64,000 nucleotides of DNA from Bacillota bacterium (GCA_019420305.1 JAHZHL010000033.1:121939-185938); one strand, 5' to 3'. Positions 53,429 to 61,387 are shown, numbered from the stretch's first letter. A program made the numbers and translations. The notes: generated by a model from the sequence alone, not told the origin.

Positions 53429-53447
53429 CTCATCTTCTTCCTTTCCT

Positions 53448-54107
53448 TTACTCATTAAAATCGGTTTTAGCGAGCACTCTGCCTTTTTCCGCAATCAGGA
53501 ACTGATGATCCCATTTGCCGGATACCAGTTTCTCCAACAACAGGTTGCTCCCCGGAACATAGATAAGCGGACAGTGAATCAGATCCGCGTTCCGTTTGGC
53601 GGTCTTTCTGTACTCGTCCGAATGACAGTCGTATACCCCGGTATCAATAATGTCCACGCTTTTGTAGCCTTTAAACCACATATCGAAGACCATCATTCCT
53701 TTCTTTTCTCCATAGCCCTCGACAAGCCGCCTTTGGATATTCTCCACAGATAAGTGTCCATCGGCTGTATCAGTCAGATAAAGATGCCCGCATTCTTTAA
53801 GATTCGCGTGCCAGCTCTGATCCGTATGCAGCAGCAGGGTGATACAGTCATCTACTTTGGGAATCACCATACGCCGTGGAAGGGGCTTGTCAGAGACGGA
53901 GCCTCCGCACAGTCCCATGGCCATCAGAACGGTATCCACCGTATCCGGCAGTTCTTCCATTGTCTGGAAAACCGCTTCATTCATTTTATCCGGCTCCGCG
54001 TGGAGCCGGCTGTCCAGTTCCACCACTTCATAGCTGGTTCCCGCTTTCTTCTGAGCCGCGTCAATGTGCCGCAGCAGAGAGTCACAGGCCATAATCACCG
54101 TGTTCAT
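53448..54107 (-). CDS. DUF1638 protein
   Basis: This 219-residue protein has the DUF1638 pattern: MNTVIMACDSL at the start, VLMAMGLCGGSV near 60-71, PKVDDCITLLLHTD in the middle and FDMWFKGYKSVDIIDTG near 150. DUF1638 proteins are found in anaerobes, sometimes beside corrinoid methyltransferases, and no function is known. A conserved Cys and acidic residues may bind a metal. It lies 19 bases upstream of the flavodoxin gene and so probably shares its transcript. Confidence 0.75.
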   Translation of the reverse strand: MNTVIMACDSLLRHIDAAQKKAGTSYEVVELDSRLHAEPDKMNEAVFQTMEELPDTVDTVLMAMGLCGGSVSDKPLPRRMVIPKVDDCITLLLHTDQSWHANLKECGHLYLTDTADGHLSVENIQRRLVEGYGEKKGMMVFDMWFKGYKSVDIIDTGVYDCHSDEYRKTAKRNADLIHCPLIYVPGSNLLLEKLVSGKWDHQFLIAEKGRVLAKTDFNE

Positions 54108-54176
54108 TTCCTATCTCCGTTCATTTCCCAGCGTTTTTACCGCCTTATACACCGTAAGTAGCGGGATTTGTTCCCG

Positions 54177-54896
54177 TCAATTATCCACGCCCTTGCGCCG
54201 GAACAGCCAGATAAAAATTCCGATGGAAACCACAATCCACGCCAGGGTGACCATGGCGGGGAACAGGGTTTCCTTTGACAGAAAATTCCCGTCTGTCAGC
54301 AGAAGAACCAGTTCCACTACGGTATTGCACGGCGTCAGATCCGCGATTTTTTCCGCCACGGAATTCATGTCGGAAAAAATCGTAGGGAAAAGGAAAACCA
54401 GCATCAGCGGAATCTCATATACCCCTGCCGTCATCTGATCCCTCGCCGCCAGGCCCACTGCCGCCCCCAGCACAATCAGAGGAACCGCCCCGATAACCGT
54501 TATCACAATAAACGCCGGAAGATACCTTACCGCTTCCCCCATCAGAAGGAAGATAATCACATTTGTAACCAAAAGGAAGAAGCTGGTCACCAGCATCTTC
54601 GCCATACAGAACTCGAACCCGCTGACATTGGAAAGGGCCAGAGTCCTCAGCGTATTCTTTTCCCGTTCCTCGGCGATGGATGTAGCAGGAATCATGACGG
54701 CCGTCATGGTCAGGTTCAGCGCCAGCACCAGCATCAAAAGATACGCGCGGGGCATAGGAATATCGCTGAACAGATATTTGTACAGCACCGCGAAAAACAG
54801 CGGAATGATCATACTGATCGATATGGATATATTTTTCAGGATATCTTTAAAATCCTTTTTAAACAAAATCTGAATCTTTCTTGCGGATATTCCCAT
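54177..54896 (-). CDS. ABC-2 type permease
   Basis: This 239-residue permease starts at ATG 54896, overlapping the ATPase stop by one base (TAATG), with GGGAGGGA as ribosome site. Six transmembrane helices fall in about 25-230. The IPATSIAEEREKNTLRTLALSNVSGFEFCMAK segment matches the ABC-2 family coupling-helix region (described here in short pieces: IAEEREKNTLR, then LALSNVSGFE). It should partner the ATPase encoded just upstream and export a lipid, drug or peptide. The longer frame N-terminal to 54896 is not used. Confidence 0.88.
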   Translation of the reverse strand: MGISARKIQILFKKDFKDILKNISISISMIIPLFFAVLYKYLFSDIPMPRAYLLMLVLALNLTMTAVMIPATSIAEEREKNTLRTLALSNVSGFEFCMAKMLVTSFFLLVTNVIIFLLMGEAVRYLPAFIVITVIGAVPLIVLGAAVGLAARDQMTAGVYEIPLMLVFLFPTIFSDMNSVAEKIADLTPCNTVVELVLLLTDGNFLSKETLFPAMVTLAWIVVSIGIFIWLFRRKGVDN

Positions 54897-55738
54897 TAAA
54901 ATTCCCTCCCCGTCAGCTGTAAAAAGATTTCCTCCAGATTCGGTTCTCTGGAATGAATGGTCAGACAGTCGCCTCTGCAAATGGCATCGTAAATCGCCTT
55001 TGCGCCTTCTTGGTCCTTTTTTACCCGCAGGACTTTCCGATCCTTTGTCAGGAGCTGTACTTCATCCCTGGCAAATTGCAGCTTCAGATTCTGCGGCGTA
55101 TCGCAGGCGATCAGCCTGCCCTGATTGAGAATCCCTACCTGCCGGCAGAGTTTATCCGCCTCCTCCATATTGTGGGTAGTAAGAAAAATCGTCGTTCCCT
55201 GCTCATTGAGATCCGTCAGCAGCTTGTGGATCTCCTGGCTTGTAGCCGGGTCCAGCCCGCTGGTCGGCTCATCCAGAAACAGAAGCGGCGGCTGATTCAG
55301 AACCGCGGCGGCCAGAATCGCTCTCTGCTTCATCCCCCTGGAACACTTTTTAAAAGGGCGTTTGCGCTCTTTTAAAAGTTCCACCCGCTGTAAAATTCCC
55401 TCTACCTTATCTTTTTTCACACCTTTCAGTTCCGCGAAAAAGTTCAGGTTTTCTTCAATGGTCATGCGATCATACAGGTTGCTGGTATCCGAAAGAATCC
55501 CGATTTCATCGTATCGGGATCTGGGTGTTTCTTCAATGGGATCCCCCATTAAAAAAATGCTGCCGCTGTCTTTTTTCAGCTGTTTGGTCAGCAGCTTGAT
55601 GGTCGTCGTCTTTCCTGCCCCGGAAGGCCCCAGAAAGCCGAAGATTTCCCCCTCTGCCACATGAAAGCTGAGGTTCTGAATTTCAAAGTCCGGTCCCAGC
55701 TTCAGGCAGACGTCCCGCAGTTCAATAAAATTTTTCAA
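54896..55738 (-). CDS. ABC transporter ATPase
   Basis: This 280-residue ATPase starts with TTG at 55738 behind AAAGGAG (9 bases spacing). It has Walker A GPSGAGKT, signature CSRGMKQRAILAAAVL (a degenerate LSGGQ), Walker B PLLFLDEPTSGLD and the H-loop LTTHNMEE. The C-terminal domain after about 215 ends with REPNLEEIFLQLTGREF, common in drug and antibiotic exporters. The ABC-2 permease follows with a one-base overlap. The pair is monocistronic with the permease and lacks obvious link to the NRPS genes, 2 kb away. Confidence 0.9.
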   Translation of the reverse strand: MKNFIELRDVCLKLGPDFEIQNLSFHVAEGEIFGFLGPSGAGKTTTIKLLTKQLKKDSGSIFLMGDPIEETPRSRYDEIGILSDTSNLYDRMTIEENLNFFAELKGVKKDKVEGILQRVELLKERKRPFKKCSRGMKQRAILAAAVLNQPPLLFLDEPTSGLDPATSQEIHKLLTDLNEQGTTIFLTTHNMEEADKLCRQVGILNQGRLIACDTPQNLKLQFARDEVQLLTKDRKVLRVKKDQEGAKAIYDAICRGDCLTIHSREPNLEEIFLQLTGREF

Positions 55739-55970
55739 ACTCTTTGTCTCCTTTCCCTCTTCTCGCTCTTATTATCCTAAAAAGGCTCTGGGAAAGCAAG
55801 CGTTTTTTGTCGCTGGTTAAAATGCCTGGAAAATGCTTCAAAAACGTGTCCAAATGAAATAACTTTTAAAAATTGGACAATTTTTGTGAACCTCACAAGT
55901 GACTCTTCGAATTTTTATTCTTACGATTGACTGTTCATGCACTTCGCCGCTCTTCGTGGAAAAAGGTTTA

Positions 55971-55999
55971 TTGACTTTAAACCGCCCCCACATTAAACT
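55971..55999 (+). promoter_or_regulatory. Promoter of small-protein cassette 1
   Basis: TTGACT (55971-55976) and TAAACT (55994-55999) are spaced by 17 bases. The same pair recurs at 57277-57305, and the spacer ends in CACAT in both. Confidence 0.72.
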
Positions 56000-56017
56000 A
56001 TGTGTATCATAGACTGG

Positions 56018-56047
56018 AATTGTCAAAGGAGATACCGATTGACAATT
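56018..56047 (+). other. Leader hairpin of cassette 1
   Basis: AATTGTCAA (56018-56026) and TTGACAATT (56039-56047) pair perfectly over 9 bases. Equivalent hairpins precede the other two cassettes with compensating base changes. Confidence 0.75.
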
Positions 56048-56077
56048 ACTCGGCAATTGGGAGAAAGGAGAACAAAA

Positions 56078-56206
56078 TTGGAAGAGATGACGAGATTAGA
56101 ACTGATGACATTGTTATTATCCCTTGAAGCACTTCTGGAAGAGGGGAAGAACGAAAAAGCGCTGGAAGTAATAAAAGAGGTTCTGGAAGAAGCCCGCAAA
56201 GCCTGA
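56078..56206 (+). CDS. Small helical protein, cassette 1
   Basis: This 42-residue protein starts with TTG at 56078, seven bases after AAAGGAG. It begins MEEMTRLELM and is rich in Leu and Glu with a basic end (EEARKA), so it probably forms one or two amphipathic helices. Its N-terminus matches the cassette 3 protein (MEEMTDKQF). No family is recognised. The promoter, leader hairpin, ribosome-site context GGGAGAAAGGAG and 3' GAGGCGG-ACTTG-CCGCCTC hairpin (56231-56249) recur in related form around two other small genes nearby. Confidence 0.68.
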   Translation: MEEMTRLELMTLLLSLEALLEEGKNEKALEVIKEVLEEARKA

Positions 56207-56578
56207 CGAAAACCAACGACAAACAATACAGAGGCGGACTTGCCGCCTCTCAGTGGTTGGGTGGGGAGATCTCCTTTTATCGGAACTCCCCCTGATCTAT
56301 TATGAATACACACTTCTCATGATTGTAGCTATCCAGAAAACGAAATCCCATCAAAGGTGAAATCGTCCGTGTTTTTCTGTTTGACAGACATGTCTTTCTT
56401 TCCTTTTCTTTTCCGTTACAATCATGTATTCTATAGTTATCATGAAATGGAAAAATTCACAATAGCTTTATGGAAAATCGAGTGTCAGCAGTTGTGGCAT
56501 TGTTGAATTTTCAATATGTGCGCGCTGCTGGCTGGAACCGATGGAGTTTTTATGTTTTAATCATCAGGAGGAATGTTT
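56207..56578. other. Intergenic region between cassette 1 and the XRE regulator gene
   Basis: These 372 bases contain the hairpin GAGGCGG (56231-56237) / CCGCCTC (56243-56249) just after the small gene. The rest is AT-rich and shows no convincing gene. Confidence 0.6.
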
Positions 56579-57202
56579 ATGGAAATCGGAGCGCAAATTA
56601 AAGCTCGCCGTCAGGAACTGAATATGACCCAGGAGATGCTGGCAAACAAGCTGAACGTTGGCAGATCGACTGTTTCTAATTGGGAAATTGGAAGAAACTA
56701 TCCGGATCTGCAGTTAATTGTGTCCATTTCAGACGTATTGAATCTTTCACTGGATACGTTATTGGGAAAGGAAAGTGAAGTTGTGAAAGATATTGCCAGA
56801 GACACCAAGATTCGAAAATCTCAGAGCCGGAAAATTAAAATTCTGAGCGCTCTGCTCATTGTGGTGATTCTGGCCGGTTTGTTTGGAATTTATAAAGTAG
56901 TGGAATACCGGGATATTTCTTCACCGGAACAGATCCTTTCGCTTCAGGCCTATGAAGATCGCCTGGTGATCACCACAGATTTACCATTCTATCGGAGTGT
57001 GGTGGGATATACCATTGGAAACAGTCCGGATGGAAACGATACGATTGAACTTTCGTTGTCCAGCCAGATTGATTTATCTTTGGATCATCAGCAGAAAATA
57101 GTTGTGGAAACCGACAGTCTGGAAGAGGATATGGGAATTCGCAGCCTGAAAACGGTCGACATTGTGGATCAAAACGGAATCATCAAGACTTTTGAGCTTT
57201 GA
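56579..57202 (+). CDS. XRE-family regulator with a membrane helix
   Basis: This 207-residue protein starts at ATG 56579, seven bases after AGGAGG; the ATG at 56573 is only one base away from it. The N-terminal HTH (about 3-57) reads IGAQIKARRQELNMTQEMLA then LNVGRSTVSNWEIGRNYPDL. One transmembrane helix follows (about 87-107) and then an extracellular beta-rich domain (about 110-205). A DNA-binding domain tied to a membrane suggests it senses something outside or in the membrane. It lies between two of the small-protein cassettes and ends in a terminator related to the one after cassette 3, so it may be part of that locus. Confidence 0.85.
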   Translation: MEIGAQIKARRQELNMTQEMLANKLNVGRSTVSNWEIGRNYPDLQLIVSISDVLNLSLDTLLGKESEVVKDIARDTKIRKSQSRKIKILSALLIVVILAGLFGIYKVVEYRDISSPEQILSLQAYEDRLVITTDLPFYRSVVGYTIGNSPDGNDTIELSLSSQIDLSLDHQQKIVVETDSLEEDMGIRSLKTVDIVDQNGIIKTFEL

Positions 57203-57246
57203 TTTCGCGCTAAAAAACCGGCCAAAGAACCGGAAGGTACAAGCGG

Positions 57247-57275
57247 AGCGGCGTATGATAACCCGCTCTTTTTTA
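57247..57275 (+). terminator. Terminator of the XRE regulator gene
   Basis: GAGCGG (57247-57252) pairs with CCGCTC (57264-57269), followed by six T. The sequence from AAGCGGAGCGG on is nearly the same as the terminator at 57952-57980. Confidence 0.8.
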
Positions 57276-57276
57276 T

Positions 57277-57305
57277 TGACTTTAAACAATTCGCACATTA
57301 AACTA
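57277..57305 (+). promoter_or_regulatory. Second copy of the cassette 1-type promoter
   Basis: TTGACT (57277-57282) and TAAACT (57300-57305), spacer 17. It lies at the end of the terminator of the XRE gene and is followed by a second promoter at 57342. Confidence 0.68.
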
Positions 57306-57341
57306 AAGACAAAGAATCGTCTAACCTTGATTGGAAAATAT

Positions 57342-57370
57342 TTACATTTACTTTAAAATCATTTATACTG
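57342..57370 (+). promoter_or_regulatory. Promoter of small-protein cassette 2
   Basis: TTTACA (57342-57347) and TATACT (57365-57370), spacer 17. The whole 29 bases are nearly repeated at 57656-57684. Confidence 0.75.
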
Positions 57371-57374
57371 AATT

Positions 57375-57401
57375 TGTCGGTTAGAATTCCTGATCGACAA
57401 T
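57375..57401 (+). other. Leader hairpin of cassette 2
   Basis: TTGTCG (57375-57380) pairs with CGACAA (57396-57401), with a GAATTC palindrome in the loop. Compared with cassette 1 the closing A-T pair has become G-C, a compensating change. Confidence 0.7.
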
Positions 57402-57430
57402 TTCCGGACAAGCGGAGAAAGGAGAAAAAT

Positions 57431-57577
57431 ATGAATACTATGAATATGTCTGAAGCTGCAAGACTAATTCTCGGTCTGCGAGCAGTCGGTTGGGACGAAA
57501 AAGACATCAATGATTTTATCCTTTTTATTGAAACTGGAGATGACCAATATAAACCAACAAGAAAATCTGCCGAGTAA
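57431..57577 (+). CDS. Small protein, cassette 2
   Basis: This 48-residue protein starts at ATG 57431 behind GGAGAAAGGAG. Its sequence begins MNTMNMSEAARLILGLRAVG and continues WDEKDINDFILFIETGDD, suggesting one or two short helices. It is not clearly similar to the other two small proteins except in its setting: the same promoter, hairpin, ribosome-site context and a related 3' hairpin (57588-57625) also seen after cassette 3. Its function is unknown. The ORF is short, so it is supported mainly by the repeated cassette layout. Confidence 0.62.
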   Translation: MNTMNMSEAARLILGLRAVGWDEKDINDFILFIETGDDQYKPTRKSAE

Positions 57578-57587
57578 CTGACAGACA

Positions 57588-57625
57588 TAAGCAAAAAATA
57601 CGGAGACGGGCTTGCCACCGCCTCT
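57588..57625 (+). repeat. Cassette 3' element, copy A
   Basis: TAAGCAAAAAATACGGAGAC begins an element repeated at 57893-57930 with few changes; both contain a partial hairpin GAGACGG...CCGCCTC. A related GAGGCGG/CCGCCTC hairpin follows cassette 1. Confidence 0.75.
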
Positions 57626-57655
57626 TGCTTCATTTATCATTTTAATTGTAAAATA

Positions 57656-57684
57656 TTTACATTTATCTTAAAATCATTTATACT
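57656..57684 (+). promoter_or_regulatory. Promoter of small-protein cassette 3
   Basis: TTTACA (57656-57661) and TATACT (57679-57684), spacer 17; nearly identical to 57342-57370. Confidence 0.75.
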
Positions 57685-57688
57685 TTAC

Positions 57689-57715
57689 TTGTCAATTGGA
57701 ATTCCAGATTGGCAA
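57689..57715 (+). other. Leader hairpin of cassette 3
   Basis: TTGTCAAT (57689-57696) pairs with ATTGGCAA (57708-57715), with one G-T pair, around a TGGAATTCCA palindrome. It is at the same place as the hairpins of cassettes 1 and 2. Confidence 0.72.
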
Positions 57716-57747
57716 TTACCCAGGCAAGTGGGAGAAAGGAGGGCATA

Positions 57748-57882
57748 ATGGAAGAAATGACAGACAAGCAATTCGACAAAATATTAAAAATGGTGGCTAT
57801 GATATTAGACGGCTGTAAAGATCTTGACGAAGCGAAAGCGAAAGTCAAGGAGTTAATTGAAAAAGAAAAACCTGCCGAATAA
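57748..57882 (+). CDS. Small helical protein, cassette 3
   Basis: This 44-residue protein starts at ATG 57748, behind GGGAGAAAGGAGG. It begins MEEMTDKQFDKILKMVAM and ends ELIEKEKPAE; acidic and basic residues alternate on a hydrophobic helix pattern, so a small helical bundle or coiled coil is likely. MEEMT is shared with the cassette 1 protein. Its stop lies in a CTGCCG-N6-CGGCAG hairpin. A terminator follows at 57952-57980. The function is unknown. Confidence 0.7.
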   Translation: MEEMTDKQFDKILKMVAMILDGCKDLDEAKAKVKELIEKEKPAE

Positions 57883-57892
57883 CCGGCAGGCC

Positions 57893-57930
57893 TAAGCAAA
57901 AAATACGGAGACAGGCTTGTCACCGCCTCT
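57893..57930 (+). repeat. Cassette 3' element, copy B
   Basis: This is the second copy of the element at 57588-57625, with the same TAAGCAAAAAATACGGAGAC opening and a partial hairpin GAGACAG...CCGCCTC. Confidence 0.75.
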
Positions 57931-57951
57931 CAAATAAAGTATAGCACAGCG

Positions 57952-57980
57952 GAGCGGGCCACGGCAACCCGCTCTTTTTT
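57952..57980 (+). terminator. Terminator of cassette 3
   Basis: GAGCGGG (57952-57958) and CCCGCTC (57968-57974) pair perfectly over 7 bases with a 9-base loop, then six T. The reverse-strand permease gene ends at 57979, so the locus is closed off from it. Confidence 0.85.
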
Positions 57981-59217
57981 ATCCCTCATGCCGGCAGTAA
58001 CTCCGAGCCGCCAGGAAGAAAAAGAACGGAATCTCAACTGCCGCCGCGATGGCGATCACATAGGGCGACCAGACGCTGAAAGGTCCCGCCAGCAGAAAGG
58101 TGTTTCCCAGAAGCTCGTAGTAAAAGCTGTGCTGAATACCAAACCCGCCTGCCGGAAGCAGGCAGCAGAGCCATTGAATCAGGTTTCCGTTGCCAGCTAT
58201 GGAAAGAATCGTAGGAAGCAGACACATCAGCAGTCCCACGACAACCGAAACCATCGCGGTCCGGCATCTGGAAGAAACCAGCATCCCGAATGTAACAGAC
58301 GCTGTCAGACCGATAAAGCCGACGGCCACCGTCAGAACCTGAGCCTGGCCGGAGGTCAGAGGCGCGATCGAAGTAATATAATTATTGGTAAACTGAAAGG
58401 ATGCCGCCAGACTGTCCCAGCCATAAATGGTATTTACAATGGCAAGGTAGATACCGATAAAAAGGCAGAACATTCCCGTGCTTATCAGCATAACGGCCAG
58501 CATCTTGGTAAAGGCCAGCTTAAGTCTCCCATTTTTTGTGCAGCGCAGGATGTCATCCGATCCATTCTGATAATCCGCCGAAAAAACGGGCGCTGCCAGC
58601 ACCGCGCAGAAAAATCCCAATAGTACCAGGCAGAGCAGCAGATAGTCGCCGGCGTCGCTTTTGGCGTATCCATATACAAAATGCAGGGGCGTCTGCAGCT
58701 TTTCATTGAGAGCGGCGACTTTTTTCTGAACAGAGGGGTGCTCCGGATATTTTGCCGCAAGCTCCGCGGCAATGGTTTGCTCTCTCTGTTTGTAAAAATT
58801 AGCAGCTTCCCTGTCTGTAATCTCCGTCAGAGGTGTGGGAGAGCCGTCATGTTCCACAAAGACCTGCCGCACCAGAGCCAGGGCCCACCCGACAGGATAC
58901 TCGATTTCCATATATTCTTTCAGCGGCGTATCTTCGCCGTATTTTTCTTCAAGAACCCGGTTTTCCTTTACCATCCGCGCGATCCGCTCTGCGGTCAGAT
59001 CTCCTTCATAGGGTTTCAGCGTTTTTTTCCATTCCCGAACCGCGGTAAATCCGGTGACTCTTGCCTGATTTCCCTGCTCGTCCAGATAATAATATTCGGT
59101 AAAGGAGACAACCAGCATCGCCATCCCAACCGCCAGTACCAGAGAGGCTGCCAGCAGAATCCGTACCATACGGGCTTTAAACAGCCTCTTTAATTCCAAT
59201 CCTAACATTCTTCTCAT
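57979..59217 (-). CDS. ABC-2 type permease
   Basis: This 412-residue permease starts at ATG 59217, overlapping the ATPase stop (ATGA). Its first helix lies near 19-40, and a long extracytoplasmic segment (about 45-190) precedes six helices in 200-405. It resembles the large ABC-2 permeases of lantibiotic-type and other exporters. It should pair with the ATPase encoded upstream. The set ECF sigma, membrane protein, ATPase, permease suggests a stress-responsive exporter. The substrate is unknown. Confidence 0.86.
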   Translation of the reverse strand: MRRMLGLELKRLFKARMVRILLAASLVLAVGMAMLVVSFTEYYYLDEQGNQARVTGFTAVREWKKTLKPYEGDLTAERIARMVKENRVLEEKYGEDTPLKEYMEIEYPVGWALALVRQVFVEHDGSPTPLTEITDREAANFYKQREQTIAAELAAKYPEHPSVQKKVAALNEKLQTPLHFVYGYAKSDAGDYLLLCLVLLGFFCAVLAAPVFSADYQNGSDDILRCTKNGRLKLAFTKMLAVMLISTGMFCLFIGIYLAIVNTIYGWDSLAASFQFTNNYITSIAPLTSGQAQVLTVAVGFIGLTASVTFGMLVSSRCRTAMVSVVVGLLMCLLPTILSIAGNGNLIQWLCCLLPAGGFGIQHSFYYELLGNTFLLAGPFSVWSPYVIAIAAAVEIPFFFFLAARSYCRHEG

Positions 59218-60092
59218 TTTTCTCCGCCCCTTTCTGAAAACAGCCACAGATACAGATCTTCCAGATGAGGCGCCGCCGGCCTGGAACCCGGCACCTGTCC
59301 TGTTTCCGAAAGATATCGTAGCAGTACCTGCTCCCCCTTCTCGCTTCGCACATTGACAATGGGAATCCTCCCTTCATATTCCGCGAGCTCCCTCGCTGTC
59401 AGTTCTGCCTCCCAGACCTTCCCTTTCACTGTTTTTACCAGCTCTTCCGTGGTGCCGACATCAATAATTTTTCCGTCTTTCATGACTGCGTTGCAGGCGG
59501 CAATATATTCTACATCCGGAACGATATGGGTGGAAATAACCACAATGCGTTCCCGGGCAAATTCGGCAATAAGCCGCCGGAAGCGGATTCGTTCTCCCGG
59601 ATCCAGCCCGCTGGTAGGTTCGTCCAAAATCAGAATCTCCGGATCGTTGAGAAGCGCCTGGGCGATTCCGACCCGTCTCTGCATACCGCCGGAAAGTTTC
59701 CTCACTTGTTTTCCACGTACCTCCTCCAGCGAAAGCTGCCCCAGCAGCTCATCGATTTTTCGCTCCGCGGTTTTCCTGGAAAGCCCTTTCAGCCCCGCCA
59801 TGTACCGCAGATAGTCTATCACCTTAAACTCCGGATAAAAGCCGAAAGTCTGGGGCAGATACCCGAAAACATCCCGGTACGCTTCTCCCAAATCTCCGAT
59901 TTTCACTCCGTCATAGTAAATATTTCCCCGGCTGGGTGTCAAAATCCCCGCGATCATGCGCATCAGCGTAGTCTTTCCCGCGCCGTTAGCTCCGAGAAGG
60001 CCCCATACGCCTGGCGTAATCGTAAGACTGACATCATCCACCGCCGTCTTATCTTTAAAGGATTTTGTAAGATTTTTAATCGTCAGTTCCAT
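59214..60092 (-). CDS. ABC transporter ATPase
   Basis: This 292-residue ATPase has Walker A GANGAGKT, Q-loop YLPQTFGFYPEF, signature LSGGMQRRVGIAQALL, Walker B ILILDEPTSGLD and H-loop VISTHIVPD. The C-terminal part from about 225 is longer than in plain ATPases. It overlaps the membrane protein gene by 10 bases and the permease gene by 4 bases, so all are translated together. It should energise the ABC-2 permease encoded next. Confidence 0.93.
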   Translation of the reverse strand: MELTIKNLTKSFKDKTAVDDVSLTITPGVWGLLGANGAGKTTLMRMIAGILTPSRGNIYYDGVKIGDLGEAYRDVFGYLPQTFGFYPEFKVIDYLRYMAGLKGLSRKTAERKIDELLGQLSLEEVRGKQVRKLSGGMQRRVGIAQALLNDPEILILDEPTSGLDPGERIRFRRLIAEFARERIVVISTHIVPDVEYIAACNAVMKDGKIIDVGTTEELVKTVKGKVWEAELTARELAEYEGRIPIVNVRSEKGEQVLLRYLSETGQVPGSRPAAPHLEDLYLWLFSERGGEK

Positions 60093-60838
60093 AATTTCCT
60101 CCTAAATATTTCCACATGCGCCAGCAGGATTCCAAACACAATCACACATAAAACTCCCCAGACTGCCGCCGCCTCCGGCTCGAAAACCCACGGCGCCGTT
60201 TTATTCAGGAAAAACAGTATCGCGATCAGGCCTGCGCTGAAGCTCATACAGTAAAACAGACTGCGGGAGTTGCCGGATGCCCGCAGGATCAGAAAGCTCC
60301 CTGTCCAGACACAGAAAAAGGGAAGAAGCATATAGACCGCGGAAGCCACCGGAATCATCTCCCTTACATAGGCGGCAGCGAACAGTACCGCCAGCATAAC
60401 CAGATTGCCCGCCATTGCCATGAGAAATCGAGCCGCCTGCAGCATCGGATACGACACACGAGCCGCGCGTTCCATTTCATACATGCGGTACCGCTGGGAG
60501 CGGTACAGATGCGGAATCCCCGCCATAGCGGAAACAACTGCCGCCGCGCCCAGGAGAAAACAAACCTCGCCGTGATCCAGTCCCAGTGCCGGACTTCGCA
60601 AAATTCCGTTTACCATCAGAAACAGCATCAACAGAACCGCCGCCTCCAAAGCCCAGATTTTTCCTCCCGCAAAACGAAGCTGGCTGAGAAGAAACGCCTT
60701 CCGTGACATAGCCGGCCGCACTCGTTTTTCTATCTGCCCGCATGCTTTTCGGGTCTCTTCCAGTGCTTCCCGGCGTGTCCATTCATGCCCGTATGTCCGC
60801 AGACTGCTTTCAAGCCTGTCATAAAACTCTTTCTTCAT
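60083..60838 (-). CDS. Membrane protein between ECF sigma factor and ABC genes (possible anti-sigma factor)
   Basis: This 251-residue protein starts at ATG 60838, overlapping the end of the sigma gene by 20 bases. The first about 45 residues are a charged cytoplasmic part (YDRLESSLRTYGHEWTRREALEE); about six transmembrane helices follow (near 58-76, 86-104, 130-160, 165-185, 200-220, 225-240). A gene cotranscribed after an ECF sigma factor with a soluble N-terminus and membrane part is the usual position of an anti-sigma factor. The zinc-finger or DUF motifs of known anti-sigma factors were not found, so the function is inference. Confidence 0.6.
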   Translation of the reverse strand: MKKEFYDRLESSLRTYGHEWTRREALEETRKACGQIEKRVRPAMSRKAFLLSQLRFAGGKIWALEAAVLLMLFLMVNGILRSPALGLDHGEVCFLLGAAAVVSAMAGIPHLYRSQRYRMYEMERAARVSYPMLQAARFLMAMAGNLVMLAVLFAAAYVREMIPVASAVYMLLPFFCVWTGSFLILRASGNSRSLFYCMSFSAGLIAILFFLNKTAPWVFEPEAAAVWGVLCVIVFGILLAHVEIFRRKLWN

Positions 60839-61352
60839 CCCCTTCTCCTTCCTGCTGATAAATTTTCTTTAATTTTTTCAGCGCGCTCCGCAGTCTGGAC
60901 TGAACGGTACGCAAAGGGAGTTCCAGCACCTTTCCAATTTCCCGCATCGTCAGATCCTGGCTGAATCTCAGGATTACCACTTCCCGCTGCTCCGGAGGCA
61001 ATGCGCGGATTAATTCCAGAAAATCCACCTGCCCTTCCGCTTGTTCGTAACCCCTCTCCATGTAGAGCATCTCGCCCGGAGGCTCTTCCCACCTGCGTTT
61101 CCGGTACAAATCCACGCATACATTTGCCGCGATTTTGTAAATCCAGGCTCTCACCTGTTTTCGGTTTCGCAGGGACGAAAAATGCCGCGTCAGCCGAAGA
61201 AAAGTTTCCTGAGCCGCGTCCTCCGCCGTCTGCCGATCCGCTGTATGCCACAGGCAGTACCGGAAAATGTCCGCGTAGTACCGCTCAATCAACTCGTCCA
61301 GACTGGAGTCTTCTTCTATTCTTTTTTCCAACAAGGCCTTTTCTCTGGTCAA
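60819..61352 (-). CDS. ECF-type sigma factor
   Basis: This 177-residue sigma-70-family factor starts with TTG at 61352 behind AGGGGG. Region 2 (about 20-90) includes YYADIFRYCLWHTADRQTAEDAAQETFLRL and WIYKIAANVCVDLYRKRR; region 4 (about 120-170) includes LPPEQREVVILRFSQDLTMREIGKVLELPLRTVQSRLRSAL, cited here as the two hallmark blocks. It lacks region 3, as ECF factors do. It likely drives its own operon, which also encodes a membrane protein and an ABC exporter. The palindrome GTAAGCGCTTAC at the promoter may add carbon-source control. Confidence 0.93.
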   Translation of the reverse strand: MTREKALLEKRIEEDSSLDELIERYYADIFRYCLWHTADRQTAEDAAQETFLRLTRHFSSLRNRKQVRAWIYKIAANVCVDLYRKRRWEEPPGEMLYMERGYEQAEGQVDFLELIRALPPEQREVVILRFSQDLTMREIGKVLELPLRTVQSRLRSALKKLKKIYQQEGEGDEERVL

Positions 61353-61375
61353 CCTGTTTTCCCCCTGTATTCTTT

Positions 61376-61387
61376 GTAAGCGCTTAC
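61376..61387. promoter_or_regulatory. Palindrome at the ECF sigma promoter, cre-like
   Basis: GTAAGCGCTTAC (61376-61387) is a perfect 12-base palindrome, close to the CcpA site TGTAARCGYTTACA. A TATAAT -10 lies next to it on the reverse strand at 61396-61391. Confidence 0.45.

Larger units (their letters stand above)
55739..56077. other. Intergenic region before the small-protein cassettes
   Basis: No gene was seen. It contains an inverted repeat TGTCCAA (55847-55853) / TTGGACA (55873-55879), the promoter at 55971-55999 and the leader hairpin of cassette 1. Confidence 0.6.
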
